A stretch of DNA of 64,000 nucleotides, from the NCBI GenBank assembly GCA_046328035.1, contig JAXLXI010000022.1, positions 1 to 64,000 on the forward strand, written 5' to 3'. The stretch is from JBGASG01 sp046328035 (GTDB lineage: Bacteria > Cyanobacteriota > Vampirovibrionia > Obscuribacterales > Obscuribacteraceae). The notes beneath the pieces are model-generated. The model was not told the origin of the DNA. It worked only from the letters and a program-made list of their open reading frames with translations, and searched no databases. Below, one piece after another: positions 9,201 to 17,493 of this stretch; the stretch's first letter is position 1; each line of letters starts with the position of its first letter. A program made the position numbers and the translations under genes.

Positions 9201-11708
9201 ATGAGGCGGTATGTCCGCCCCCTAGCGCTAACCACTCTGTTTTTAATATCGTGGCTATCCGTTGCACCGCATGCAATGGCTCAGTCAGCATCATTTTATG
9301 GCGCGCGAAAAACGCAGGGAGTGCGCGACCGCCAGGTGACCTCTGTCGTCGAGGGAGCCGCCGCGCTGATCATAAATACTAGCGGTCAGGCTTCATTGGC
9401 GCCGCCAGCGGTGCGTTTTTACCCGGGCGACAATGGCGAAGCCGTGATGGTTGCTGACTTCATGGGTCTCAACTATGGACAGACTTCGCGCATCATCTAC
9501 CCGTCCGGCGGCGGCGTTCAGAAAGTGCGGATCGCTCAAGTTCAGAACCGACCCGCAATATTTCGTCTCGTTTTATCTGCGCCCTCGATGCGTGTTTTCA
9601 AGAATGTTGAATTCTCATCTTCTTCATCAGGAACACTGACGGTAAAACTCCCCTCAGCCAGCTCGGATACTGGCAACGCCCTGGCTCCCAGACCGGCGCC
9701 CGCAAACGCAATCGCCAGCGGCTCGATCTCGTCGTCTGTACCGATAGCGCCCCGCGTAGCGCCATCGCGTGGGGCGATGTCCGGTGTATCAACACCAGCG
9801 ATGCCCACTGTTCGAACTGCGGGCGTGACGACTGGAAACAACAAATCCAGCTTGGCGCCTATGCCATCGGGCGGACTGGTGTTGGACCTCCAGGTCGACG
9901 GTCAGTCCATGCCCACGCCCGTGGCACCAGCAGCGGCTGTGTCTCGAACATATGGTCAGTCGAAGGTCGAAGTGAAGAAGCTGGTCGATCCGAACAAGCC
10001 TGTACTGCGCGGACCAATTGCAGAGCCAGCGGCGCTTGCTCCAGCCCTCGCTCATAGTGCCCCGTCGGCTGGTCCTTCTGCCGCCGTTTTGCCCGCGGCG
10101 CCAGCGTCTCGCAAAGTCGCAGCAACCCCGTCCCAAACAATGCCCCCAGTTGCGAGCCCGACGCTTGCAGCCGGGCAGGGTGAAAAGCGTAAGTCCGCCA
10201 AGATCGAAAAGCCTCAGCTGGAAACCGAGGTCGTCGAGATAGTGCCAGAGGATGACCCGCCGATGCTCCCTGGGCTTTCCAGCGTTAAAAAGACGGTGCA
10301 GATCAGCTCCGCTTCTAAACTTCCTCAGACGGCACCGGACAGGAAAACCCCTGGCGCACAGCCCGTAAGTGGTACCGCGCGCGGTGCCTCTGGTTTGACC
10401 AAGGCGTTGGCTGGCAACAGCGCGAAATCCGACTTTTTACCGCCGCCGCCACCGCCATCTGTCGCCCTTGCCGCCCAGGAGAAAGTGCTCAGCGAAGCAG
10501 ACGGCGCCAGTATTGCGGACCAGGCACCGGACATACTTCCCTCTTCTGAGATAAAGGTGCTGAGCGCTGTTCCGTTGCGGTTCGCGGTTTCGTCCTCGTC
10601 AGGCAAAATGCTAAAAACCAAGACTTTTCGCTTACACGATCCGGAGCGCCATGTCATAGATATCGAGAGTGCCGCCGACCTGGCCAGTGCCACCATGCCC
10701 GAGATCCCTGAAAATGCGTTTGTCAAAACTATTAGATTAGGCAGTCCGGATGGGGCTTGCGGACGCATCGTTCTGGATTTGAACAGTGAAGAAACCCAGG
10801 TTTGCGAACGCTGCGATGAGAACGGATTGCTAATTATCGATGTAGCAAAAGAACTGCCCACAGTCTTCAATCCGACTGCACAGCTACCCGGCGGCAGTGT
10901 CATCGTGATCGATGCCGGTCACGGTGGTTCGGATCCGGGAGCGCAACGCGGCGACATTCAGGAGAAAGAAATCACCCTTGCGATTTGCGAAAAACTGAGA
11001 AAACTCCTGCGTCGACAGGGCGCTCGAGTCGTGATGACGCGTTCTGATGACACATTTGTTTCGCTGGAAGAGCGGGTGCGCATCACCAATGAAACGGCCC
11101 CCAGTGCCTTCGTCAGCGTTCACATCAATTCGCTGGAAAGCAACAATTCGATAACCGGCATAGAAACCTATTATTTGCACCCACAAAGCAAGCCGCTCGC
11201 AGAATCGATTCATTCGTCCCTGGTCGGCAAACTGGCAGTGCCGGACCGCAACGTCCGCACAGCGCGATTTTATGTCGTTAATCACACGCCTTACCCGGCT
11301 ATCCTGGCTGAAGTGGGATTCATCTCCAATAAGGATGAGAGAGACAAATTAATCTCATTTGATTATCAGCAAAAGATTGCCGAAGCTCTGGCCCAGGGTG
11401 TTATCGTCTACGTTGCAACGCATGGAACCAATCCAGGCGCCAGTATTGCTTCGGCCACGGCCGCCGGCATGAGTTCGGTAAAACAGGCGGCGCGCAGTTC
11501 TCAGACGGCAGACGCAAGCGGAACACGAACCTCCCAGTCCGCGTCCCAGTCCAAAAAGGGAAAACGTTTTACGCAAATTTTGCACGCGAAAAAGCCGGCA
11601 GGACGCGAAAAACCTACGAAGATCGCGATGAATAGACGCAAAGCGAAAAAATCAAACAAACGTATCGCAATTGCTCACCGCTCGCTAAGATCGAACCGTA
11701 GCAGGTAG
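9201..11708 (+). CDS. N-acetylmuramoyl-L-alanine amidase with AMIN domains (AmiC-like)
   Basis: Periplasmic zinc hydrolase that cuts the bond between MurNAc and the peptide stem, used in cell separation. An N-terminal signal peptide ends near APHAMAQ. An AMIN-like beta domain (about residues 50-145) is followed by roughly 300 residues of Ala/Pro/Ser-rich linker including a PPPPPP run, then a second AMIN-like region (about 450-560). The amidase_3 catalytic domain (about 570-745) has all four expected metal/catalytic residues: His in DAGHGG, Glu in QEKEITL, His in SVHIN and Glu in LAEVGFISN. The last 60 residues are strongly basic and could bind the wall or nucleic acid. At 835 residues it is long for the family. 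A copy of the dispersed element lies inside its 3' end. murI follows 36 bases later, consistent with a wall-related transcript. Confidence 0.9.
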   Translation: MRRYVRPLALTTLFLISWLSVAPHAMAQSASFYGARKTQGVRDRQVTSVVEGAAALIINTSGQASLAPPAVRFYPGDNGEAVMVADFMGLNYGQTSRIIYPSGGGVQKVRIAQVQNRPAIFRLVLSAPSMRVFKNVEFSSSSSGTLTVKLPSASSDTGNALAPRPAPANAIASGSISSSVPIAPRVAPSRGAMSGVSTPAMPTVRTAGVTTGNNKSSLAPMPSGGLVLDLQVDGQSMPTPVAPAAAVSRTYGQSKVEVKKLVDPNKPVLRGPIAEPAALAPALAHSAPSAGPSAAVLPAAPASRKVAATPSQTMPPVASPTLAAGQGEKRKSAKIEKPQLETEVVEIVPEDDPPMLPGLSSVKKTVQISSASKLPQTAPDRKTPGAQPVSGTARGASGLTKALAGNSAKSDFLPPPPPPSVALAAQEKVLSEADGASIADQAPDILPSSEIKVLSAVPLRFAVSSSSGKMLKTKTFRLHDPERHVIDIESAADLASATMPEIPENAFVKTIRLGSPDGACGRIVLDLNSEETQVCERCDENGLLIIDVAKELPTVFNPTAQLPGGSVIVIDAGHGGSDPGAQRGDIQEKEITLAICEKLRKLLRRQGARVVMTRSDDTFVSLEERVRITNETAPSAFVSVHINSLESNNSITGIETYYLHPQSKPLAESIHSSLVGKLAVPDRNVRTARFYVVNHTPYPAILAEVGFISNKDERDKLISFDYQQKIAEALAQGVIVYVATHGTNPGASIASATAAGMSSVKQAARSSQTADASGTRTSQSASQSKKGKRFTQILHAKKPAGREKPTKIAMNRRKAKKSNKRIAIAHRSLRSNRSR
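11603..11628 (+). repeat. Dispersed ACGCGAAAAAC element inside the amidase coding tail
   Basis: Reads GGACGCGAAAAACCTACG then AAGATCGCGATG, very close to copy 35663-35692. CGCGA (11604-11608) and TCGCG (11623-11627) are inverted. It encodes part of the basic C-terminal tail, so it may have entered the gene near its 3' end. Confidence 0.5.
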
Positions 11709-11744
11709 ATCCACTAAAGGAATAAGTTCTCAGGAGTCTCCATT

Positions 11745-12725
11745 TTGCCCGTGCGCGACAGCGACACCATTACTATTGGTCTTTTCGATTCCGGCGTTGG
11801 CGGACTTTCGGTACTGCGACAGCTGGAGAAGCTGCCTCCCACTGCTGACGGCAGGCAATATCGCTTCGTATATGTGGGCGATACTGCGCGCTGTCCCTAC
11901 GGCAATCGCGATGCTCGCGAGGTGGATCAATTTGTCGAAGAGATAATCGGCTGGTTGCTCATGCACCAAGCTGACCACATCGTCATGGCCTGTAATACCA
12001 GCGCCGCCCTGTCTCTAGATCACGCCAAGCGAGTGTCACCGGTTCCGGTTCATAACCTGATTTTTCCGACCGCGCGCCATCTGGCGAACCGATACAAGAA
12101 AGTCGGCGTCCTGGCCACCTATTCGACTATCAAAAGCCGAGCTTTTTCGCGTGCGGTGCGGGCGCTTAATCCTTCTGTAGAGGTCATAGAGATTGCCTGT
12201 CCAGACTTGGTGCCGCTGGTCGAATCCGGTTTCATCGAAGGTGAGCAGACGGCGCACGTTCTCTCCAAGTATGCCAAACAGTTGCGCAAAGACTCTGTAG
12301 AGGCAGTCGTGCTTGGCTGCACGCACTTCCCATTCCTGCAAAATGCGCTGGCTGATCTGTTGCCAGATTCCATCGATCTGGTCGATCCGGCTCGCATGCT
12401 GCTTGCCGAATTCGATTCCAGGCTGCACATCGACGCTGGATACGATAATTTCACGCCGGCGCCGGCTCAGCACAAGAAGCTATTTGTCACCGGCGACACT
12501 AACTCTTTTACAGAAGCGGCCGCGACTTGCCTGGGCATCGGCACGCAAAGACTATTAGCTGGCAGCACTGTATCTGGTGTCAGTCTGGATGATCTGTCCG
12601 TGGCATACGACCGCGCTATGGTCGCCCGCAATGCGGCAAGCGAGCCTGCGGTGACCAACGTCGTAGTGCTGCCCAGCGTCCAGCTTGGAGAAACGGCTGA
12701 GCGCCGCTCGTCGATTACCGGTTAA
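11745..12725 (+). CDS. murI: Glutamate racemase
   Basis: Makes D-glutamate for peptidoglycan from L-glutamate without a cofactor. The two-fold pseudo-symmetric active site is intact: IGLFDSGVGGLSVL and VGDTARCPYGNR near the N-terminus, the first catalytic cysteine in VMACNTSAA, and the second in VVLGCTHFPFL. The start is TTG at 11745 with CAGGAG nine bases upstream; no ATG fits. The length, 326 residues, is about 50 more than usual, the extra lying at the C-terminus (VTGDTNSF onward), with no recognisable domain. It follows the amidase gene by 36 bases, so the two wall genes may share a message. Confidence 0.95.
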   Translation: MPVRDSDTITIGLFDSGVGGLSVLRQLEKLPPTADGRQYRFVYVGDTARCPYGNRDAREVDQFVEEIIGWLLMHQADHIVMACNTSAALSLDHAKRVSPVPVHNLIFPTARHLANRYKKVGVLATYSTIKSRAFSRAVRALNPSVEVIEIACPDLVPLVESGFIEGEQTAHVLSKYAKQLRKDSVEAVVLGCTHFPFLQNALADLLPDSIDLVDPARMLLAEFDSRLHIDAGYDNFTPAPAQHKKLFVTGDTNSFTEAAATCLGIGTQRLLAGSTVSGVSLDDLSVAYDRAMVARNAASEPAVTNVVVLPSVQLGETAERRSSITG

Positions 12726-12729
12726 GCAA

Positions 12730-12757
12730 ACACGCGAAAAACATCAGCTCTTCGCTG
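12730..12757 (+). repeat. Dispersed ACGCGAAAAAC element, copy 5
   Basis: ACACGCGAAAAACATCAG then CTCTTCGCTG, starting five bases after the murI stop. GCGAA and TTCGC form a 5-bp inverted repeat. The rest of the gap to 12931 shows nothing I can name. Confidence 0.65.
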
Positions 12758-12931
12758 CCATGTTGTCTGCGTTCCGGCAGCGCTTAAGGCAGTAGCTGAT
12801 ATGTGCGTGCTAGGATTTTCTGGCAGGGCTGAAAGCCGCATCCTATGCGCGTTGTACTGCAAATTGTATATGGGTTGCATGTCGAAAGAGCATGTCCAAC
12901 CCGAAACAACATTTGAGGCGAGAACTTAGCA

Positions 12932-13573
12932 ATGCAACAACCGAATTCCGCTGTGGTGAAAACGCCTGCAGAGCCGGAACAGCAGGCGCTGCAACTCTAT
13001 TCATCGCTTGAGGAAACGCAGGCGGCCGCCATGCAGTGCCAGAAGTGCGAACTGTGCACGACACGCAATAACGTCGTCTTCTTTGACGGCAATCCTAAGG
13101 CCAAGCTAATGATTATTGGCGAGGGACCGGGTCAGCAAGAAGACGAGCAGGGCGTGCCATTTGTAGGGCGAGCGGGGCAGTTGCTTTCGAAGATCCTTGA
13201 AGCAGGAAACATCGACCGCAAGACAGAGACTTATATCTGCAACATCGTGAAGTGCCGTCCTCCGGGGAATCGGGTTCCGACGGCGATTGAAGCGGCCGCT
13301 TGCCGCCCCTATCTTGAGGCGCAGATCGACTTTGTGCGTCCGAGAATAATTCTGCTTGCCGGTGCCACCGCAGTGCAGGGTGTACTGCGCGTAAAGGATC
13401 CTATCAGTAAGATCAGAGGGAAATGGCTTGAGTATAGAAACGGTGCTAGAGTTATGCCCGTATTTCATCCCTCGTATTTATTGCGCAACGATTCCAAAGA
13501 AGTCGGAAGCCCGAAGTGGCTGATGTGGCAAGACATCAAGGAAGTTCGCAAAGCGCTCGATGCTCTCGAATAG
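12932..13573 (+). CDS. Family 4 (UdgA-type) uracil-DNA glycosylase
   Basis: Removes uracil from DNA at the start of base excision repair. The 213-residue protein has the family 4 pattern: a CQKCELC cysteine pair near residue 35, the catalytic-site motif GEGPGQQEDEQGVPFVGRAG, a second cysteine cluster CNIVKCRPPGNR with a further Cys in AACRPYL, which together hold a 4Fe-4S cluster in characterised members, and the DNA-binding motif HPSYLLR. About 30 residues before the first cysteines are variable and Gln/Glu-rich. The gene is separated from both neighbours and followed after 40 bases by a small unknown gene on the same strand. Confidence 0.93.
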   Translation: MQQPNSAVVKTPAEPEQQALQLYSSLEETQAAAMQCQKCELCTTRNNVVFFDGNPKAKLMIIGEGPGQQEDEQGVPFVGRAGQLLSKILEAGNIDRKTETYICNIVKCRPPGNRVPTAIEAAACRPYLEAQIDFVRPRIILLAGATAVQGVLRVKDPISKIRGKWLEYRNGARVMPVFHPSYLLRNDSKEVGSPKWLMWQDIKEVRKALDALE

Positions 13574-13613
13574 ACGCTTTCTTTCAGGTAGAGAATTCTG
13601 AGGCACAGTTAAC

Positions 13614-13913
13614 ATGGGACGCAAAATAGATTCCATTTATGAAGATTTGTTGGAAGCGCAGATTGTTGACGCTGTGAACAACGACTTCGGAAAAGCCATT
13701 CTTCGGCTTCCCAACCAGGGCCGCGGCGAAGTGCGTGACGAAGTTTTTGTATATTTCTCCGCCGTCGCCATGCAGCAGGTCAATGCCATCGCCACCAAAT
13801 ACGGTATCGAAGATGCGTCGGCTCTCAACGAGCTGTATCAACTGACTCGCACTAATCTCATTCAGGGATTCCGCATCGGACAGAGCATGGGACGCAACTG
13901 GCGTCCCAGCTAA
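13614..13913 (+). CDS. Small conserved-looking protein of unknown function
   Basis: I do not recognise this 99-residue protein. It is soluble, mostly helical by eye, with no signal peptide, cysteine pair or known motif. The codon use resembles neighbouring genes and the start ATG follows 40 bases behind the uracil glycosylase gene, so co-transcription is plausible. It is probably real because it is open from a sensible start and ends just before a copy of the dispersed element, as real genes here do. Confidence 0.6.
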   Translation: MGRKIDSIYEDLLEAQIVDAVNNDFGKAILRLPNQGRGEVRDEVFVYFSAVAMQQVNAIATKYGIEDASALNELYQLTRTNLIQGFRIGQSMGRNWRPS

Positions 13914-13936
13914 CTCACGCCGATTGGGAAGGATAA

Positions 13937-13962
13937 CGATAAACCGACGTTTTTCGCGCGTC
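13937..13962 (-). repeat. Dispersed ACGCGAAAAAC element, copy 6
   Basis: On the minus strand ACGCGCGAAAAACGTCGG then TTTATCG. It sits between two convergent stop codons (13913 and 13986). The right arm is diverged, so the hairpin is poor. Confidence 0.6.
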
Positions 13963-13985
13963 GCCGGAGCGCTGCGTATAGGCAG

Positions 13986-15383
13986 CTACCAGTCGCCGCC
14001 CCCGCCGCCTCCGAAATCAGCCCCACCGCCGAAATCACCGCCGCCACCCCAGTCTCCGCCGCCAGAATCTCCGCCACCCCAGGAGCCGCCATCGTCGCCG
14101 CCCCAAGACCCGGCATCGTTCTGATTGTTGTTGTCCCAGTTGTTTTGGTTGTAGTGGTCTTGATAGTACTGGTGAGCAGCAACATCACTCAATCGTCTGT
14201 TCATATCCATCTGATTCAGCAGCATCGCCATAGTCATCATGCCGCCTACTCCGCCAAACGGATTCACCATCATCGGTGCGTACATGGGCTCGGACATCCA
14301 GGTTGGGGTGTAGTAGCGTTGGTTGCCCATCGCCTGTGCTTGATTCTGTCTGGCAGCAATGCGGAGCTTCGCGTCCTCGTCCGCTTGCCGTTGTTTGTCG
14401 GTTTCGGAGACTTTAATGATGCTGCCTGCGTCTTCTTGAATTGGAGCAAATGAAGACTGCACGCCGCCCGTGAGCGCACTCACCTGAGGAGTCAACTCTT
14501 TGCCTTCTGCCTTGAGAAGATCGACGACTTTATGAATCTTGAGGAGCCCGTCACGAACTTCCCGCGTTTTGCCTTGACGCTCCATCATCTCCAACTCGCG
14601 TTTTGCTTGCTCAACGGCATTCAATTTGCTGAAGAATTCCGCGGTTTTCTGTGCCAATTCTGGATGTTTATCGCGCGGCAAATATTCGCTTGCTTGCCCG
14701 AGCTGATCGGCGATTTGATAAAGTGCCGAGGATTTCTCTTCCAACTCCTTGCGCATCAACTTGTTTGAATCGCTTTTCTTGCGCATCGCCACCAGCGACA
14801 CCACGGTTAGTGCAATGGGAACCAACGCCAGCATCGCGAACACACCCCAGCCGTTATCTCCTCCGCTGGCGGGCGTCATGCGAGTGCCGCCACTGTAGGC
14901 ATCCGAAGGCACTCTCTGCGATGCAACAGTTTGTCCGACGCGTGATTGCGATTGCGATTGAACCTGAGTATTGATTGCGAGCAGCGTATTCTGAATCGCT
15001 CCTGCGACATCGCCCTCTTTTACATATGGCTTGAAGTTGTTTGGAAAGACTTGTTGGTTGAGGAAACTTTGATCGACGCCCTTAGCCTGCAATGTTTTGC
15101 CTGGGAGGGCGCGCATGTGCTTACCCTTCAGGTCTACGACAATCAAAAGCCTGTTGCCGTGCACCTGCCACTGCTGCGCCAGATCGCGTGCGAATTGGTC
15201 AAAAGCAGTCGGACTGAAATCTTGGGGAAGGATGACCACCTTCGCCTGGTATCCCAGGGCATGTGCGACCCCCTCTAGCTGACTGGTCTGCCCTGCTGAG
15301 AGCGAACCAGAGAAGTCCAGAATGGAGTTTGCTGGAGGTTTTGCCGGTAGGAAGGTTGCGTCCGCCAAGGTGCCGTCAGGCAT
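13986..15383 (-). CDS. TPM-domain membrane protein with glycine-rich tail
   Basis: A member of the TPM (TLP18.3/Psb32/MOLO-1) superfamily, related to bacterial YgcG; the role of these is not settled. Residues about 20-135 form the TPM domain (YQAKVVILP, then NRLLIVVDLKGK). A single transmembrane helix (about 180-205, VFAMLALVPIALTVVSLVAM) is followed by a basic, coiled-coil-like region and a terminal Gly/Asp/Trp tail made of repeats of the form GGGDWGGGGDFGG, which is common in this family. No signal peptide is visible before the TPM domain: the frame upstream of the ATG is open only for about 20 codons and offers no hydrophobic leader. This is unusual, since related proteins normally have one. 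Confidence 0.8.
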   Translation of the reverse strand: MPDGTLADATFLPAKPPANSILDFSGSLSAGQTSQLEGVAHALGYQAKVVILPQDFSPTAFDQFARDLAQQWQVHGNRLLIVVDLKGKHMRALPGKTLQAKGVDQSFLNQQVFPNNFKPYVKEGDVAGAIQNTLLAINTQVQSQSQSRVGQTVASQRVPSDAYSGGTRMTPASGGDNGWGVFAMLALVPIALTVVSLVAMRKKSDSNKLMRKELEEKSSALYQIADQLGQASEYLPRDKHPELAQKTAEFFSKLNAVEQAKRELEMMERQGKTREVRDGLLKIHKVVDLLKAEGKELTPQVSALTGGVQSSFAPIQEDAGSIIKVSETDKQRQADEDAKLRIAARQNQAQAMGNQRYYTPTWMSEPMYAPMMVNPFGGVGGMMTMAMLLNQMDMNRRLSDVAAHQYYQDHYNQNNWDNNNQNDAGSWGGDDGGSWGGGDSGGGDWGGGGDFGGGADFGGGGGGDW

Positions 15384-15489
15384 GGGTTTTCGTCCTCTAG
15401 GTAGTTCTAGTATATAGACGAACGCGTTAGGTCCAGGCTCCCCTTAATGCGTCCTTAATCGGAGGGCGGAGCGAGCCCGCGCGTGGAAA

Positions 15490-15517
15490 ACGCGCGAAAA
15501 ACAAACGAATCGCGCTT
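15490..15517 (+). repeat. Dispersed ACGCGAAAAAC element, copy 7
   Basis: ACGCGCGAAAAACAAACG then AATCGCGCTTG. GCGCGA (15492-15497) and TCGCGC (15510-15515) are a 6-bp inverted repeat. It is 13 bases beyond the stop of the kinase gene. Confidence 0.65.
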
Positions 15518-15529
15518 GTCGAGAGCGGA

Positions 15530-17197
15530 CTACTTGAGGTTGAGTTGCTTCGCCAGTTCCGGTCCGACAATCTGCTTCAGATGCATTTTCTTCAATTGCT
15601 TGGAAGCGGTCTCCATGCCGCCTGTCATCACGAACGCTGTCACTGCGATGATGCTGATTCCGACAATGATGGCGGTCGGACTGTTCCAGAGACGCACCGT
15701 CATGCGCGCTTTCTTTTTGCGATCGAAACCGGTTGGACTTGGCTCCACATGCTGGGTTTTCGGCAACGTGAATGTTCCCTGGGCGGCGCGTATGACGGCA
15801 AAATCGTGGGTCTGAGCCAGACTGCGACCGCATTCCAGGCAGAACGAAATGTCGGGTGCCACTGTTTCCCCGCAATGAGGACAGTTGTACAGAACGTATT
15901 GCGGTCCCTTCTCTTCCCTGCGGCTGGATCCAAGCCCAATCGCAGCGAAAACTCTATCAAGGAAATTCTTCTCGACTCGCTTCGTCTCTGTGCCGGTCGT
16001 CAGCAACTGGTCCTGAGGCAGGGCTGCGACGGCATCCACCAGCGTATCTGACCGCACAATGTCCGCCACCTTAATTGGTGCCAGAGCAGATGGAGTAGCA
16101 TCGGATGGCACCGTTTGCGAAACCGTCGTCGCCCCGGCTGATGTGCCGGCAGCCGACGTCGCCGAGCCTGCAGGGGGCACGATGCGTTGCTGTGATGTGG
16201 TTGAACTGCCATCCAGTTCGCTCTTTCTGTTCTTGAGAGAACTGAGACGGATCATGTCGCGGCGAACTGCATCGGCTAGCCCCTCGCGAAACTGTTCCAT
16301 CGTTTGCGGACGATTCTCAGGTTTCTTGTCGAGGCTCTTTGACAAAAGTTCGCTTAATGCCTCGCATGAAACCAGTCCTTGATGAGCTGCACGCAGAGGC
16401 AACGGCTGCCTGGAAATGTGTGCGTCAAGCATGTCCAGTGCGTTCTTGGCCGCGAACGGCAGTTTGCCGCTGAGCGCCTCATAGAGGACGATTGCAATCG
16501 AATAAATATCGCTGCGCTCGTCTATCTCACCAGCCAGCTGACACTGTTCCGGACTCATGTAGGGTGGACTGCCGACGATATCGCTTACCGGACCGCCATC
16601 GTATTTGGTGCGCGCCGTAGCGAAGGATGAGATACCGAAGTCCACCACTGCTACGCGGTCTTCTTCGGCTGCGGCGATCATAATGTTCTCAGGTTTGAGA
16701 TCGCGATGAACGACACCAGCATTGTGAGCAAACGCCAGCGCATCGGCCGCCTGCCCGAAAATATGATTGGCGCGCGCAATGGAGAGTATGCCTTCCGACT
16801 TGATCAATTTGCGCAAATTGATCCCATCGAAATAATCCATAACGATATAGGGCTGTCCAGACTCCGTCAGTCCGAAATCCCAGAGTTGCACAGTGTTTGG
16901 ATGAGAAACTTTGGAGACCGCCTGGGCTTCCAGGTGAAACTGTTTTATCGCATCCGTATCCGTCACAAGATGCTGATGCAGCATCTTGATCGCGACTGGG
17001 CGGTCGTTCACCTCGTTTTTCGCTTTGTAGACTACACCCATGCCACCGCTGCCTATCACCGATTGTATGGTGTAGCGGTCGGCAATCAGCTGTCCGATCC
17101 AGGGGTCCAACTCGATGGCTTTCAGCTGGCGCGAATCCTGAGGGCACTCCACATAGGAGTCCTCGTACTTTGAGCCACAGTCTGGGCACATTTTCAT
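15530..17197 (-). CDS. Ser/Thr protein kinase with two zinc ribbons and a C-terminal membrane anchor
   Basis: Hanks-type kinase, probably anchored to the inner membrane. The N-terminus MKMCPDCGSKYED with a further CPQD is a zinc-ribbon fragment of the sort seen on bacterial kinases. The kinase domain (about residues 40-300) has GSGGMGVVYKA, the ATP lysine in VAIKML, the catalytic VVHRDLKPEN, VVDFG and the activation segment ending GSPPYMSPEQC. A Ser/Thr/Ala-rich linker leads to a second zinc ribbon, CPHCG then CLECG (about 433-455), and one transmembrane helix (about 505-525) ends the protein. Substrates unknown. It is one of two such kinases in the window; the paralogue at 43716 has a similar zinc-ribbon start but no second ribbon. 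Confidence 0.93.
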   Translation of the reverse strand: MKMCPDCGSKYEDSYVECPQDSRQLKAIELDPWIGQLIADRYTIQSVIGSGGMGVVYKAKNEVNDRPVAIKMLHQHLVTDTDAIKQFHLEAQAVSKVSHPNTVQLWDFGLTESGQPYIVMDYFDGINLRKLIKSEGILSIARANHIFGQAADALAFAHNAGVVHRDLKPENIMIAAAEEDRVAVVDFGISSFATARTKYDGGPVSDIVGSPPYMSPEQCQLAGEIDERSDIYSIAIVLYEALSGKLPFAAKNALDMLDAHISRQPLPLRAAHQGLVSCEALSELLSKSLDKKPENRPQTMEQFREGLADAVRRDMIRLSSLKNRKSELDGSSTTSQQRIVPPAGSATSAAGTSAGATTVSQTVPSDATPSALAPIKVADIVRSDTLVDAVAALPQDQLLTTGTETKRVEKNFLDRVFAAIGLGSSRREEKGPQYVLYNCPHCGETVAPDISFCLECGRSLAQTHDFAVIRAAQGTFTLPKTQHVEPSPTGFDRKKKARMTVRLWNSPTAIIVGISIIAVTAFVMTGGMETASKQLKKMHLKQIVGPELAKQLNLK

Positions 17198-17458
17198 GTC
17201 GTCAGATCAGATTGGATTCGCAGCGGGATAGTCTTGCCGTTTTGGTTGCCTGTGTTTATTGTGCCCCGCGGCACACCCTGTGAAGACAGGGTTTGACCAA
17301 GACGCCTCGTACCCACCCAACGTGCCCAAAAATGGGCATTCCTAAACCGCTCCGACAGGCTGGGACCGAGCCAAAAGCCCACCCGGTACCTTTCTACGGC
17401 GGTTCGACCGTTTATCGGACCGCCCGCGGCTCATGCGACCCAGTAAGCGAGCCGGTCA

Positions 17459-17487
17459 ACACGCGAAAAACAACCGGATTGCGCCAG
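17459..17487 (+). repeat. Dispersed ACGCGAAAAAC element, copy 8
   Basis: ACACGCGAAAAACAACCGG then ATTGCGCCAG, seven bases past the hemW stop. The rest of the 296-base gap back to the kinase start has a TGCCC/GGGCA hairpin near 17330 but no gene. Confidence 0.6.
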
Positions 17488-17493
17488 TTCGGG

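Noticed and set aside
12145..12165. GCTTTTTCGCGTGCGG inside murI
   Set aside because: Conserved coding region (SRAFSRAVRAL); no matching right arm.
17198..17458. Possible tRNA or small RNA in the hemW-kinase gap
   Set aside because: GGTTCGA near 17401 suggested a T-arm, but no cloverleaf or acceptor stem could be built.
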